DNA from: Candolleomyces eurysporus
Taxonomy: Eukaryota > Basidiomycota > Agaricomycetes > Agaricales > Psathyrellaceae
Direction: 5' to 3'
Length of the DNA: 13,837 nucleotides
NCBI GenBank assembly: GCA_027579435.1
Contig: JANBPK010000286.1
Coordinates: 1-13,837, forward strand
The translations under genes were made by a program, and so were the position numbers. Shown piece by piece: positions 1-9,729 of the stretch. How positions within the stretch are numbered: the stretch's first letter is position 1; every line of letters begins with the position of its first letter. The notes beneath the pieces were generated by a model that saw only the letters and a program-made list of their open reading frames with translations, was not told where the DNA came from and ran no database searches.

Positions 1-384
1 CTGACGGAGTGATTGGTCGGTCTCCATCATCCCCAAAACGACGACGCGGTTTTCTTTTGTTCTTCTGTTTGTTTTTTTGTGCCATGCATCTGATTGCTCT
101 CTCGTGTGTCTGCTATGTGTGATTCTCCTCATCTTGTCATTGTAAATCGTGTCGTCGTCACTNCTCCTTCNCCCTCCCCCGTTTTCANTTTNTCTCTTTT
201 CGTTTCTCTTTTGTCGATCGTCTCTCTCTGTCTCTCTGTCTCTGTCTCCTCTCATTGTTCCATCGTACTCCTCAGTCAGTCAATATCGATACTTCTGTAT
301 GACTAGCAATGAANCTCTCTCTCTCTCCACGCTCTAATTCATCTATCGTACTCATCGCCTTCTTCTCTCACTGTTTTACGATGA
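1..384. other. Pyrimidine-rich, N-containing region without a convincing gene
   Basis: The stretch is rich in T and C on the + strand, with a CT/TCTG microsatellite-like run at about 200-260 and further CT runs at 314-330. Single Ns lie at 163, 171, 188, 192 and 314. The open frames here are Ser/Leu-rich low-complexity translations expected from a CT repeat and show no domain or splice structure. It could be an untranslated or promoter pyrimidine tract of something to the left, but nothing in the window shows that. Confidence 0.6.
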
Positions 385-683
385 TCTGAAAGGCCTTTGA
401 CCCGTAAGGTGTCGGTGAAAAGTAAGTATTGCTGTGGAGGAACGATGATATACAGGATTTGCCCTACTCGTAAAAGAAATGATATCAAGAAGTACAGGTC
501 AGGTACATAGTGTCGTTTGTACATACGCGTAAGATCGTTTCGTTGGATCCACCCTGTGGACCGAAAACGGCCTGGCGAACATAAATTAATGCGGTGAAAA
601 TGGTGCTACGGGAACAAAGGATAGGTTGCAGGACAATCAAGACGATGACATGGAAGAAGACGATTCCCCACTCATAAAGAAAT
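385..683 (-). pseudogene. Decayed 3' end of a fifth array member (last-exon relic plus 3' flank)
   Basis: On the minus strand, 571-485 reads like the last exon of the four ART genes: it follows a CAG acceptor and contains the block PQGGSNETIL, matching PQGASNETIL of the gene ending at 3250. A small insertion after that block breaks the frame, and the conserved end (NDAIRPVFLI...) is replaced by unrelated residues and a stop at 487-485. About 385-480 resembles the DNA downstream of the 3250 stop, and 572-610 resembles its last intron. From about 610 a second, independent 3' flank leads into the intact gene ending at 684. So the tail of a unit is present twice in a row and the outer one has decayed. 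No upstream exons of this copy are visible. Confidence 0.7.
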
Positions 684-2483
684 TTACTGGAACATAATCA
701 TGAATACTGGTCGGAGTGCGTCGTTGGAATATACGATCGTTTCGTTGCTTGCACCCTGAGAGTCGTAAACCACCTGGAGAACGGCACGAACTATGATTGG
801 TGTGATGAGGATGGAATTGACGTTGGAAAACTTACAGAGTCGTATCCTGCAGGGCAGCTGCTAAGGCCGCTGCTCACTTGCACAGACTTGCCAAGCACGA
901 CCTTATTCAAGAGCATCGCACCTCCCGCACCGCAGAAGCCGAAAGACCTGATGAAGCAGTCAGCTCACAAGGAGTGGATAAGCGAAAGAAGAGGCCAGTC
1001 GTACATGCTCGAGGCCGATGAGGTGTAGACGCCCTTGCCGAAGCTACGGATGAAAGACAGTAAGTCATATTGCAAAGCATGGCAAGTAGCAGGAACAGCT
1101 GCTTACGTTCCCTGCGCCGCGACCTCAACTTTGTAGGAAGTCTTCAAGATACTACAAATAGCACAAGTAGCGGACGCGCATAGCTTCGTGGTTGACACCC
1201 CAAGCTGGCATTGACGTTTCGTTCCATGGTACAGATAATTCTCCTTTGGCCCGACCCTTTTTCTACATGCAATGATAGGTTTATACCAGAATATTGGAAA
1301 ATATGGAGGAGCAAACGAACCGGTAGGCGTCATATGGCTTAAGGAACGTATCGTTCTCGATGACCTTGAATATCTTTGTAATTGCAGGTGGAGTGCCCAC
1401 TTTCCACCCGCCCTTGAACTTGTTTTCAACTGCAGACCAGAGGATCAGTGGGCCGTCATTGGGAAAGGAAGGCCAGAGATGGTACCCATGTCGTAAGTGA
1501 CATGCCCTTTCGGAATCTCAAGGATAAGAGGGGTCGACTTGGTCGCGATGTTTTTACACGTCTTCCCGCAAAAGTGGTATTTCTTATTCTTCGGTCGAGT
1601 CTTGCAAAGCAGGCAAGCACGTTTGGCCTTGTCAGCGCATGTCCGGCCGCACTGTTCCTTGCTGGAAAACTTTGGGCGTCGATGGCAATACTAAACAAAG
1701 TCGAGTATTAGGGACACACGCCATCAGAAGCCAGCGTCCACATACAGTGCACATCGTGGTGTCATTAGGGCCGTCTTTGTGTAGCTTCTCGATGCAGGTA
1801 CTACCGCAGGTCACGTAGTCCTTGTAGACAGTGTGCTTTTTGCAGACCTATAATTGACCAGGTTCTCACCTGATCTTGATAGAATTTCGTCAGGGAACGT
1901 ACCACACAAAGCGGTTTGCGCTGTTGATGAACTGGTGAGTGAGAGCTGGTCGCCAGATACTGGCCGATGGCTCGCTTGATCAAACGATTCATTCCATCAC
2001 GAGGGATTCTATGACCACTTCCGTTGCTCGAGCTACTGGGGGCAGACGGCGGCAATCTCGACGCACAAGTCAGCCCGCACGTAGGATAGGATTTACCGTT
2101 CTGATTGAATTGAGGCCTAAGTTTGCATACCTGACGAAACTCTATGAGACCAAAGGCACACACAGCGAGGAAAGGACGACCTACAACACACACAGGGACG
2201 GCTATATAGCCAGAAGGTGGCTTGTGGAAGGCTGCAGCATTCGAGTGTAAGCTAGAGACAGAAGGTGGCTTGTGGAAGGCTGCAGCATTCGAGTGTAAGC
2301 TAGAGACAGAAGGGTACCTGGGAGAGGAGGCGTACCAGGTACATCGCCGGCCCTCCTGGGCTGGACATGGTTATGGTAGCCCATATCATCATCACTTTGA
2401 CTATCATCGTCCCAGTCATACTCGATAGAGCCTTCATCGTCTGAGTCTAACTCAGAAGGGTAGGGAAAACGCTTAGAAGCCAT
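684..2483 (-). CDS. Zinc-finger PARP-type ADP-ribosyltransferase, array copy 1 (exon 1 frame uncertain)
   Basis: Predicted NAD+-dependent ADP-ribosyltransferase; target unknown. Exons (minus): 2483-2318, 2201-2185, 2130-1903, 1847-1746, 1690-1486, 1429-1321, 1262-1107, 1043-1005, 947-836, 773-684; about 407 aa. In order: acidic block PSELDSDDEGSIEYDW, four C-x2-C/C-x3-C modules, a KFKGGW segment, then the ART domain with YHGT (His288), FGKGVY (Tyr334) and NETIVY (Glu389), the H-Y-E triad. The start is the ATG at 2483, about 70 bp downstream of a TATA box. Oddity: read straight through, exon 1 meets TAG at 2204-2202, because a 48-bp tandem duplication and a one-base frame change lie between 2318 and 2202. 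Splicing out 2317-2202 (GT...AG, 116 nt) restores the frame; otherwise the gene is a frameshifted pseudogene. The exons after that region are open. Closest paralogue in the window is copy 2. Confidence 0.78.
2202..2317 (-). repeat. 48-bp direct tandem duplication inside exon 1 (or a new intron) of copy 1
   Basis: Positions 2211-2258 are repeated at 2259-2306 with no visible difference, followed by a short partial third copy (CAGAAGG). The period is 48 bp, or 16 codons, so the duplication alone keeps frame, but the segment as a whole shifts frame relative to the downstream part of exon 1. Both repeat units are open in two frames. The segment is bounded by GTACCC at 2317 and TATATAG ending at 2202 on the minus strand, so it could be spliced as an intron. 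The other three array genes lack it. Confidence 0.85.
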
Positions 2484-2551
2484 CTTGTCTGGCAAGGCTC
2501 GAGCTCACAAAGCAAAGGCGGAGAGCAGGGAGAGGCATTCTAGGGTGTGCA

Positions 2552-2558
2552 TTATATA
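2552..2558 (-). promoter_or_regulatory. TATA box of copy 1
   Basis: Minus-strand TATATAA about 70 bp upstream of the ATG at 2483. It is followed by CACCCTAGAATG, a block repeated in all four genes (CACCCCAGAATG in copies 2 and 4), which probably marks the transcription start region. Confidence 0.65.
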
Positions 2559-2615
2559 GGCCCGGGCCGCAGACCGTAGCAACTGCGCTGCTTGCTAGCC
2601 ATAGGCGCCGGAAAG

Positions 2616-2643
2616 CAAACCGTTCTGCGCAGAACTTGGTTTG
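2616..2643. promoter_or_regulatory. Inverted repeat CAAACC...GGTTTG enclosing a palindrome, upstream of copy 1
   Basis: CAAACC (2616-2621) and its complement GGTTTG (2638-2643) flank the perfect palindrome GTTCTGCGCAGAAC (2622-2635), 133-160 bp upstream of the start codon. The CAAACC/GGTTTG arms recur at the same relative place in copies 2 and 3 and partly in copy 4, so this is a candidate regulatory dyad. No factor can be named. Confidence 0.5.
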
Positions 2644-3249
2644 GAACATACGCGAGGCATGGGCAGTAGCTTCACTTCCTTTCCGCTATCCCGCCGTGAA
2701 TCAATATCAATACTTGAGAAGAATGACGACTGCTTGAGACTCACGCGGGAATCACAACCCTATCGACATCACCTCATGTTTGGTAGAAGAAGTCAAGAAC
2801 ATATTGAAGTTTCCGCACTGGCATACCATGATCGTCACAATCGTGACAGCGAGACTAAGACCCTTCATAGATGCGTTTGGCACCAATCGATCGCGCTGCG
2901 TCGTAAAATGGGTATAACTATCGACTGAAATTACAAACACGAGGGAGAACCGTAAGATGAGAACAGAACTACTCAGAGTAGAAGGAGCATAGATCGAGAT
3001 TACAAACACGCAACTCGAAATGTGTCTGAGCCCGTCGTGAGAAGATGATCGTAACCTCAGGTCGCAAATTCCAAGACGCGTACGAAATCAAGCGAACTCT
3101 CTCCAAGTTGATGTCAAGAGATAGGAGGTGTGACAGAGACTTTTATTGCAAACCGGAGTCGGATGTGCACTGAGACCTTGACCAATAGAGTCAGTGTTGC
3201 TGGAGAGAAACGATGGTATAGGACAGGACGATTCTTACTGCCAAGAAAA

Positions 3250-5001
3250 CTACTGGAAAGCGATCAAGAATACGGGTCGGATCGCGTCATTGGTGTATAA
3301 GATCGTTTCGTTGGATGCACCCTGGGGGTCGTAAACGACCTTGCGAACGAATTAGTGCGATAGGATGATACTGGCACTGGGAGAACCTACAGAGTCGTAT
3401 CCTGAAGGGCAGCCGCTACCGCTCGCTTGGCCGACGTTCCCGAGCACGACTTTGTTCAAGAGCATTACACCAGCCGAGTAGCCGAAAGCCCTGAGGATCG
3501 AGTCAGTCTACTACGGCAGACGATGGATCATAAGGAGAATGTTGTACTTATTCGAGGCCGATGAGGTGTAAATGCCCTTGCCGAAGCTATGCACGAAATA
3601 CAGTAAATCGCGTTGTAAGAGTATGAAAAGTGGAAAAGATGCTGACCGCCCCCAAGGGTTTGCGATCTCCACTTTGAAGGAAGTCTTCAGAATATTGCAG
3701 ATAGCACAACTAGAGGACGCGCATAGGTTTGTCGTTGACACTCCGAGCTGGCATTGACGCTTTGTTCCGTGGTAGAGATAGTTCTCTTTTGGCCCGACAC
3801 GTTTGCTACATGCGATGGTGGGTTAGCCAGGACATGGGATAAGCGACAACATACGGCGAAGCAAACGAACCGGTAGGCGTCATATGGCCTAAGAAACTCT
3901 TCATTCTCGATAATTTTGAATATCTTTGCGATCGTAGGCGGAGTCGAACCCCCCTTCCACCCGCTTTTGAACTTGTTTTCAACTGAAGAGCAAAGTAAAG
4001 AATCAGGGGAATGTCATTTGAAAAAGGTCCAAGATTGTACCCATATCGTAGCTCGTATGCCCTTTCGCAATCTCGAGGATAAGCGGGGTCGACTTTGCCG
4101 CTATGCCCTTGCACGTCTTCCCGCAAAAGTGGTAGCTCCCATTCTTCGGTCGAACCTTGCAAAGCAGGCAGGCAAACTTGGCCTTGTCGGCGCATGTCTG
4201 ACCACATTGATCCTTGCTTTGAACCTTCGGGCGTCGATGGCAGTACTAAACAAGCGGAGAGCATCAGAGAAAGACGCACGAGTCGCAGAAACAGGCAAGC
4301 GAGCAGTGTGCACGTACAGTGCACATAGTAGTGTCACTGGGACCATCTTTGCATAGCTTTTCGTTGCAGGTAAGGCCGCAGGTCACAAAGTCTCTGCAGA
4401 CAGAGTGCACTTTACAGACCTGAAATCGAACAAATCTTCAACTACCCTAAATCAATGCTTGTTTAGGGAACGCACCACGCAAAGCAGTCTATGCTGTTGA
4501 TGGAATGGTGAACGAGAGCTGGTCGCCGGATTCTGGCTCGTTGCTGGCTTGGTCGATCGATCCTTCGCGTTTCTAGGGGATCTCTGCCCTAGCATCGTTC
4601 CTGATCTACCTGACGTGCTTCTGCTGCTCGAGTCACTGGGGACAGACGGCGGCAATTTCGATGCACAAGTGAGCCCGCAAGTAGGATAGGATTTGCCATT
4701 CTGATTGTATCGAGGCCTGAGATTGCATACCTGGCGTGACCCTATGAGACGAAGGAGACACAGAGTGAAGAGAGGTCAAGCGACTTACGACGCACAAACT
4801 GCCGGTCGCATAGCCAGGAGGTGGGGTGGCGACAGAGGAATATTTGGGAAAAGGCGTACCAGCTACACCGCGGGTACTTCCACCAAGACCCATTGTACGG
4901 GTCATCCAATCGTCGTCAAGGTTAAGTTGACTGTCATCATCCCAGTCATACTCGATAGAGCCTTCATCATCCGAGTCAAGTTCAGCGGGGTAATAGGGCA
5001 T
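3250..5001 (-). CDS. Zinc-finger PARP-type ADP-ribosyltransferase, array copy 2
   Basis: Predicted mono- or poly-ADP-ribosyltransferase. Exons (minus): 5001-4789, 4730-4476, 4419-4318, 4245-4041, 3982-3871, 3805-3647, 3586-3548, 3490-3391, 3339-3250; 425 codons including the stop, all phases consistent. N-terminus: acidic block PAELDSDDEGSIEYDW. Fingers: C70/C73/C89/C93, C155/C158/C170/C174, C189/C192/C204/C208 and C216/C219/C231/C235, the first two separated by a Ser/Arg/Pro-rich linker of about 60 residues. The ART domain has YHGT (His308), then an LCASSSCAIC stretch, FGKGIY (Tyr355) and NETILY (Glu406); this H-Y-E set is the catalytic signature of PARP-type ARTs. No signal peptide or membrane segment is seen, so it is probably nuclear or cytosolic (inference). 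This is the cleanest of the four, needing no unusual splice site or sequence correction. The start is the ATG at 5001, since alternatives lose the conserved acidic block. Confidence 0.88.
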
Positions 5002-5690
5002 CTTGGTTGGCAGGTCTTGATCTCAGAGAATAAAGGCAAGGGGCGAGGGCAGCACATTCTGGGGTGCATATTAATGTACCCTGCAAACCGTGACAGTTGG
5101 CAGTTCGCAATAGACGCCCGCAAGCAAACCATTCGTAGCTTGGTTTGGAACAAAAGCAAGGCGTGATCACATGTCAATTGGTTGCCCGTTCTTCCAATGA
5201 TTCTCGTCCCCAATGGATATCACAAAGAGATCACAAAAAAGGACGTCTACCTGACTCGCACGACTCATGGCCAACGCAAGATTCATGATGCCTTTGGCAT
5301 CACCTCATGTTCGAAGGACGCATGTTCAAGTTCCGCGGTATACCAAGGAGACGCGATCCTCAGGAGGTCAGTGACTCTTGTTCAAGGATGGATTGAAGGA
5401 TTGGATGGCACCATTTATATCGTGCTGTACTGTAGACGAAAGATATTGCCATCCAATTGCAACTGAAATACCCAAACCGGGGGTTGCATAAACTAGCTAC
5501 AAGATGGAAACTGAGCTACTCAGAGCAAATCCAGCGGCCTAGTGGGATGATGGCATCGGGATTGTAAACGCACAGTTCAGTTTAGCGTCTGAGCTCGTGG
5601 TAAGTGGTGAAAAGATGGTCGTAGCTCGCGATTGCATTGTCTTGAGACACGGGGAAATGTACAGGACGATTCCTATTCGTGAAAAGATCG
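5002..5690 (-). other. Intergenic spacer between copy 2 and copy 3: promoter plus homologous filler
   Basis: No gene is seen. It holds the promoter of copy 2: an AT-rich ATTAATAT element at 5075-5068 in the TATA position, the CACCCCAGAATG block, and an inverted repeat at 5125-5147. Farther out it carries blocks shared with the other spacers: AAAAAAGGACGTCTACCTGA near 5236, which recurs in modified form near 9958-9980, and CATCACCTCATGTTC near 5298. The ORF at 5182-5466 has no conserved counterpart frame in the paralogous spacers. Confidence 0.7.
5125..5147. promoter_or_regulatory. Inverted repeat CAAACC...GGTTTG upstream of copy 2
   Basis: CAAACC (5125-5130) and GGTTTG (5142-5147) are separated by 11 bp and lie 124-146 bp upstream of the ATG at 5001, the same place as in copies 1 and 3. 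The spacer sequence differs from that of copy 1 while the arms are conserved, which is why the arms are the interesting part. Confidence 0.45.
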
Positions 5691-7477
5691 CTACTGGAAA
5701 ATGATCAAGAACACAGGTCGAATTGCGTCGTTGGAGTAGACGATGGTTTCATTGAGGTTATGCGTTCCAAACTTGCGATCGAAGACGACCTAGGGCACAA
5801 GTATGATGTGTAAGAATTGTTGCTTGTATTCAAAGCTGAGGTAACGTACAGAGTTAAATCCGGGAGGGCAACTCATAACCTCGTTCCAGCCGTTCACTTG
5901 TTTGACCTTTCCAAGTACGACTTTTGTCAGAAGCATTGCGCCTGTTGCTCCGCAGTAACTGTAAGCTCTACGATGTAGCGTCAGCCATTGAAAAAAACAA
6001 GTGAGGGGGGAGATGTCTGACTTATTCGACGCCGTTGAGGTGTAGATGGCCTTTCCGAAGCTATAGAAATATCAACAACGTTGGTCCCATAAAACTCGAT
6101 GAAACTTTACTTACGCTGCGTTACCTTTTGTGGCATCAACGTTGAATGAGGTCTTGAGAATATTACACACCGCGCAATTCGACGACGTGCAAAGCTTCGT
6201 TGTTGAAACCCCAAGTGTGCATTTACGACTTGTTCCATGGTACCTATAGCTTTCCTTTGGGCCGACTTGTTGCCTTAATTGTACAATTCTCAATCATATA
6301 TTCTAAGCTAAAACCGCTATGGAACGAAATGACACACCTGTATAGCTCGTACGGCCTGAGAAATTCGTCATTCTCAATGATTTTATAAATCTTGCTAATC
6401 GTAGGTTGGGTCCCGCGAGCTGACCAACTTTTCTTGAACTTTGTCTCCACTGGCAAAAGAAGGTCAGCGTTGGAACTTCGGCAAGCATCTCTGAATATTC
6501 TACCCATATCGTAAGTCATGTGGCCTTTCGGGATCTCGAGGATAAGGGGGGTTGACTTTGTCGCAATAGATTTGCACGTCTTCCCGCAAAAGTGATACCT
6601 TCTGTTCTTTGGTCGAACCTTGCAAAGTAGACAGGCGATCTTGGCATTTTCAGCGCACGTTTGGCCACATTGATCCTTGCTTGCAATTTTGGGGCGTCGA
6701 TGGCAGTACTAAGCAAAGTAGAGCATCAGAAACACGCTGACAGGGGCACCGAGCCAGTAAGCGTCCACTTACAGTGCACATTGTTGTGTCAACAGGACCG
6801 TCTTTGCATAATTTCTCGATACAGGCAGGACTACAAGTTACGTAGTCCCTGTAGACAGAGCACGCTTTGCAGGCCTGTAAATTGATCAGGTTCTCAACCA
6901 TACCAAATAAGCGAACTCTATGGAGAACGTACGACGCAAAGCGGTTTAGGAGGCTGAGGTGCCCGTTGCTGATGATGGAAGGGCGAGCGAGGGATGTTCA
7001 CCGAATATTGGCTCATTGGGCGCCCGGGAGTACGGTTAATCGTGCTATTGGGAGCTCTCTGCCCCGAGACTGTTCCGGATCTTCCTAGGGTATCTCTGGA
7101 GCTCGGGTTACTTGGGACAGCCGGCGGCAACTTCGATGCACACGTTAGCCCGCAGGTAGGGTAGGATTTACCATTTTTATTGTATCGAGGCCTAAGTTTG
7201 CAGACCTGAGAAGACTCTAAGAGACGAACGGTGCACAGCAGGACAAACGACTTACTACACACAAAGGGCCTGCTATGTTGCTGTTGCGACGGGGTGGAGG
7301 AGTGCCTGCCAGTGGAAGGGGCGTAACAGGTGCCCCGCTTCCTCGAATTTGGAGACGATCCATATCGAAGGACAGATCATCGTCGTCAATCTGACTGTCA
7401 TTCTCCCAGTCATATTCGATAGAGCCTTCATCGTCCGAGTCCAGTTCAGCGGGGTAGGGATAAAGCTCTGAAGCCAT
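5691..7477 (-). CDS. Zinc-finger PARP-type ADP-ribosyltransferase, array copy 3
   Basis: Predicted ADP-ribosyltransferase. Exons (minus): 7477-7256, 7205-6933, 6874-6773, 6708-6504, 6449-6338, 6273-6115, 6060-6022, 5967-5850, 5789-5691; 443 codons including the stop, the longest of the array. It starts MASELYPYPAELDSDDEGS, and the acidic block is followed by a second Asp run (QIDDDD). Four Cys modules follow; the second reads LCVACKACSVY instead of the usual LCVVCK, with one extra Cys. The ART triad is His317 (YHGT), Tyr364 (FGKAIY) and Glu424 (NLNETIVY). It pairs with copy 4 by the C-terminal VVFDRK...NLNETIVYSNDAIRP form and a three-codon longer last exon. All introns have GT-AG ends; the acceptor before the HGT exon is AATTAAG, a weak site. 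Start chosen because the ATG at 7477 heads the conserved block. Confidence 0.87.
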
Positions 7478-8000
7478 CTTGGCTGCTGACAGGACTTGAG
7501 CTCAGAGAACGAAGGCAGATACGGGGCGAGGATGACATTTCGGGGTGTGCAGTCTATACGTCGTAAACCGTGTGACAGTGCGCAGTTCGCGATACCAACA
7601 AGCGAACCGTTCCGAGCAGAGCTTGGTTTGGAACAACCCTGAGGCACGGCCACAGGTCCCTTGCTTCCTCTGTTATCGTTACGAATGGATACTGGAATAA
7701 CGACGTCCGAACGAATCGCACGACTCACGACCAGCACGAGATTCATGATGCCTTCGGGGCCACCTCATGCTCAAAGACCTGTGGGCGCCTCTCGTCGAAA
7801 GATCGATTGAACGATCGGAGCGCCATTCAGATCGTGGTGAGCTGTATGACTAATATACACGGGCATTTGATGGGTATGGCCCTTTGACTAAAATTACAAG
7901 CACGAGGAATGAATTTATACCTAAAACTTGCCTAAAACATGGAAATTGAACGATTCAGGTGCAGCGTTATGTACAGGATTTGAGCTCGTATAAAATTTCA
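7478..8000 (-). other. Intergenic spacer between copy 3 and copy 4: promoter plus homologous filler
   Basis: No gene is seen. The promoter of copy 3 is next to 7478 (TATAGA at 7558-7553 on the minus strand, the CACCCCGAAATG block, inverted repeat 7603-7630). The rest resembles the other spacers (GATTCATGATGCCTTCGGGG near 7740, AAATTACAAGCACGAGGAAT near 7890) but is 170-240 bp shorter. The long antisense ORF spanning 7273-7746 is a shadow over exon 1 and its promoter. Confidence 0.7.
7603..7630. promoter_or_regulatory. Inverted repeat CGAACC...GGTTTG upstream of copy 3
   Basis: The left arm has one change (CGAACC, 7603-7608) and the right arm is intact (GGTTTG, 7625-7630). It lies 126-153 bp upstream of the ATG at 7477, matching the element positions of copies 1 and 2. 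Confidence 0.4.
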
Positions 8001-9729
8001 CTATTGGAAGATGATCAGAAACACAGGGCGAATCGCGTCGTTGGAATAGACGATGGTTTCATTGAGGTTAGTCGTTCCAACCTTGCGGTCGAAGACAACC
8101 TAGCGCGACGCATACGATGAGTAACGATTTTTGCTTGAGCTTGAAGTTGAGGTAACATACAGAGTTAAATCCAGGAGGGCAACTCATAACCTCGTTCCAG
8201 CCGTTCACTGTCCTGACATTTCCCAGTACGACTTTTGTCAGAAGCATAGCGCCTCGCCCTAGGCAGTAGCTGTAAGCTCTGCCATGTAATGTTAGTCATA
8301 GACCAGGCGAGCAAATGAGAGATAACTTGCTTATTGGAGGCCGACGAAGTGTAGATTCCCGCCCCGAATCTATACCAATGAATATCACGATCAGTGAATC
8401 TACTCTCTACAGATCCAGGAACTGGACTGACGCTCCACTAGCCTTGGCGATACTAACGCTGAAGGAGGTCTTGAGGATGTTGCACACCGGACAAGTCGAC
8501 GACGTGCAAAGCTTCGTTGTCGACGTCCCGAGCTGGCATTGACGACCTGTTCCATGGTACCGATAGCTTTCTGTTGGACCCACCCGTTTCCTTTAAAGTA
8601 AAAGAATGTCGCGTTGAGGACCGAATAGATACCCGATGAAACGGAGATGAAGAACCTGTATTGGTCGTACGGCAAGAGGAACTCGTTATTTTCGATGATC
8701 TTGAAGATCTTCTTGATCTTCGGAAGCGGGTTGGACGCCCCTGCCGACCAGCTGCTTTTGAACTTGTTCTCGACTGTCAGGAATGAGGATAAGCTGCAGA
8801 ACTTCTGTAAATGCACGGAGTAGCATACCCATATCATAGGTTGTATGATCTTTCGGAATCTCAAGTATAAGAGGCGTCGACTTGGTTGCGATCCGTTTGC
8901 AGGTCTTCCCGCAGAGGTGGTATCTTCCGTTCCTCGGTCGAGCTTTGCAAAGCAGGCAGGCAATTTTGGCCTTGTCAGCACATGTCTGACCACATTGATC
9001 TTTGCCTGCAAGTTTCGGGTGTTTATGACAATACTAAACAACCCAGAATCAGAAAAATATGCCGACGAAAGCGAAGAGCCGTTTTTACGTACAGTGCACA
9101 GAGTGATGTCACTAGGACCGTCTTTGCAGAGCTTCTCAATGCAGGTAAGACCACAGGTCACGTAGTCTCTGCAGACAGAGCGCGTTTTGCAGACCTGTAA
9201 TCGACCAGGTTATAGCTTACAAACGTACTGGATATGCGCAGGAAACCTACTACGCAAAGGGGTTTACCAGGCTGAGGGGCCCGCTGTTGATGAAANGGGC
9301 GAGCGAGAAGTGCTTGCCAGGTGCTGGCTCATTGCCCGCCTGGGCGTGCGGTTCATCCCATTAGAGGGAGAAGCGATGGTTCCCGATCTACTTGGAGTGC
9401 TCCCAGAGCCCGAGCTGTTTGGGACACCCGGTGGCAACCGTGACGCACACGTCAGTCCGCACGTAACATAGGATTTACCGTTCTGATTATATCGAGGCCT
9501 GAGTGTGCATACCTGGCGAGAAACTCTATGAGACAAAGAACACACAGCGCTGGAGCAACAGCCGACTTACGACACACAAAGGGCCTGTTGCGCCAGTGCT
9601 TCCTCCTCGAATTCGGAGGCGATCCATGTTAGAGGATAGATCATCGTTGTCGATCTGACTGTCATTGTCCCAGTCATACTCGATAGAGCCTTCATCATCC
9701 GAGTCCAGTTCAGCGGGGTAGTAGGACAT
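8001..9729 (-). CDS. Zinc-finger PARP-type ADP-ribosyltransferase, array copy 4
   Basis: Predicted ADP-ribosyltransferase. Exons (minus): 9729-9571, 9512-9251, 9194-9093, 9033-8829, 8773-8656, 8590-8411, 8369-8331, 8278-8161, 8099-8001; 427 codons including the stop once the N at 9296 is ignored. Ignoring that N turns the linker into the RSPFHQQRAPQP form seen in copy 3 and brings the exon to 87 whole codons. It begins MSYYPAELDSDDEGS, with a shorter exon 1 than its sisters. Triad: His294 (YHGT), Tyr348 (FGAGIY), Glu408 (NLNETIVY). Two splice sites are unusual: the intron after the Tyr exon would start with GCAAGT (GC-AG), and the intron at 8410-8370 is only 41 nt. It is divergently transcribed from the gene at 9999, with 269 bp between the two start codons. 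Confidence 0.84.

Larger units (their letters stand above)
2484..3249 (-). other. Intergenic spacer between copy 1 and copy 2: promoter plus homologous filler
   Basis: No gene is seen. The part next to 2484 is the promoter of copy 1 (TATA box 2558-2552, dyad 2616-2643). The remainder is alignable by eye to the spacers at 5002-5690 and 7478-8000: shared blocks include CATCACCTCATGTT near 2770, ATTACAAACACGAGG near 2932, and a stretch near 3015-3050 resembling 5585-5620. The ORFs here do not resemble any array exon. The homology shows that the spacer was duplicated with the genes. A small GTCAC-AATC-GTGAC hairpin lies near 2834-2847. Confidence 0.75.

Noticed and set aside
200..330. CT-rich run as part of a coding sequence.
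   Set aside because: The translations are repetitive Ser/Leu low complexity, several Ns interrupt them, and no splice-linked domain is nearby.
2641..3009. Overlapping ORFs on both strands in the copy 1/2 spacer as possible small genes.
   Set aside because: The paralogous spacers at 5002-5690 and 7478-8000 do not keep these frames, so they look like chance ORFs.
5182..5466. 94-codon plus-strand ORF as a small gene.
   Set aside because: It lies in duplicated spacer DNA, has no recognisable motif, and no equivalent frame is seen in the sister spacers.
8400..9161. Single 253-aa minus-strand ORF as one unspliced protein.
   Set aside because: It runs through introns of copy 4 and mixes frames; the spliced model recovers all four fingers and the YHGT segment in the correct frame.
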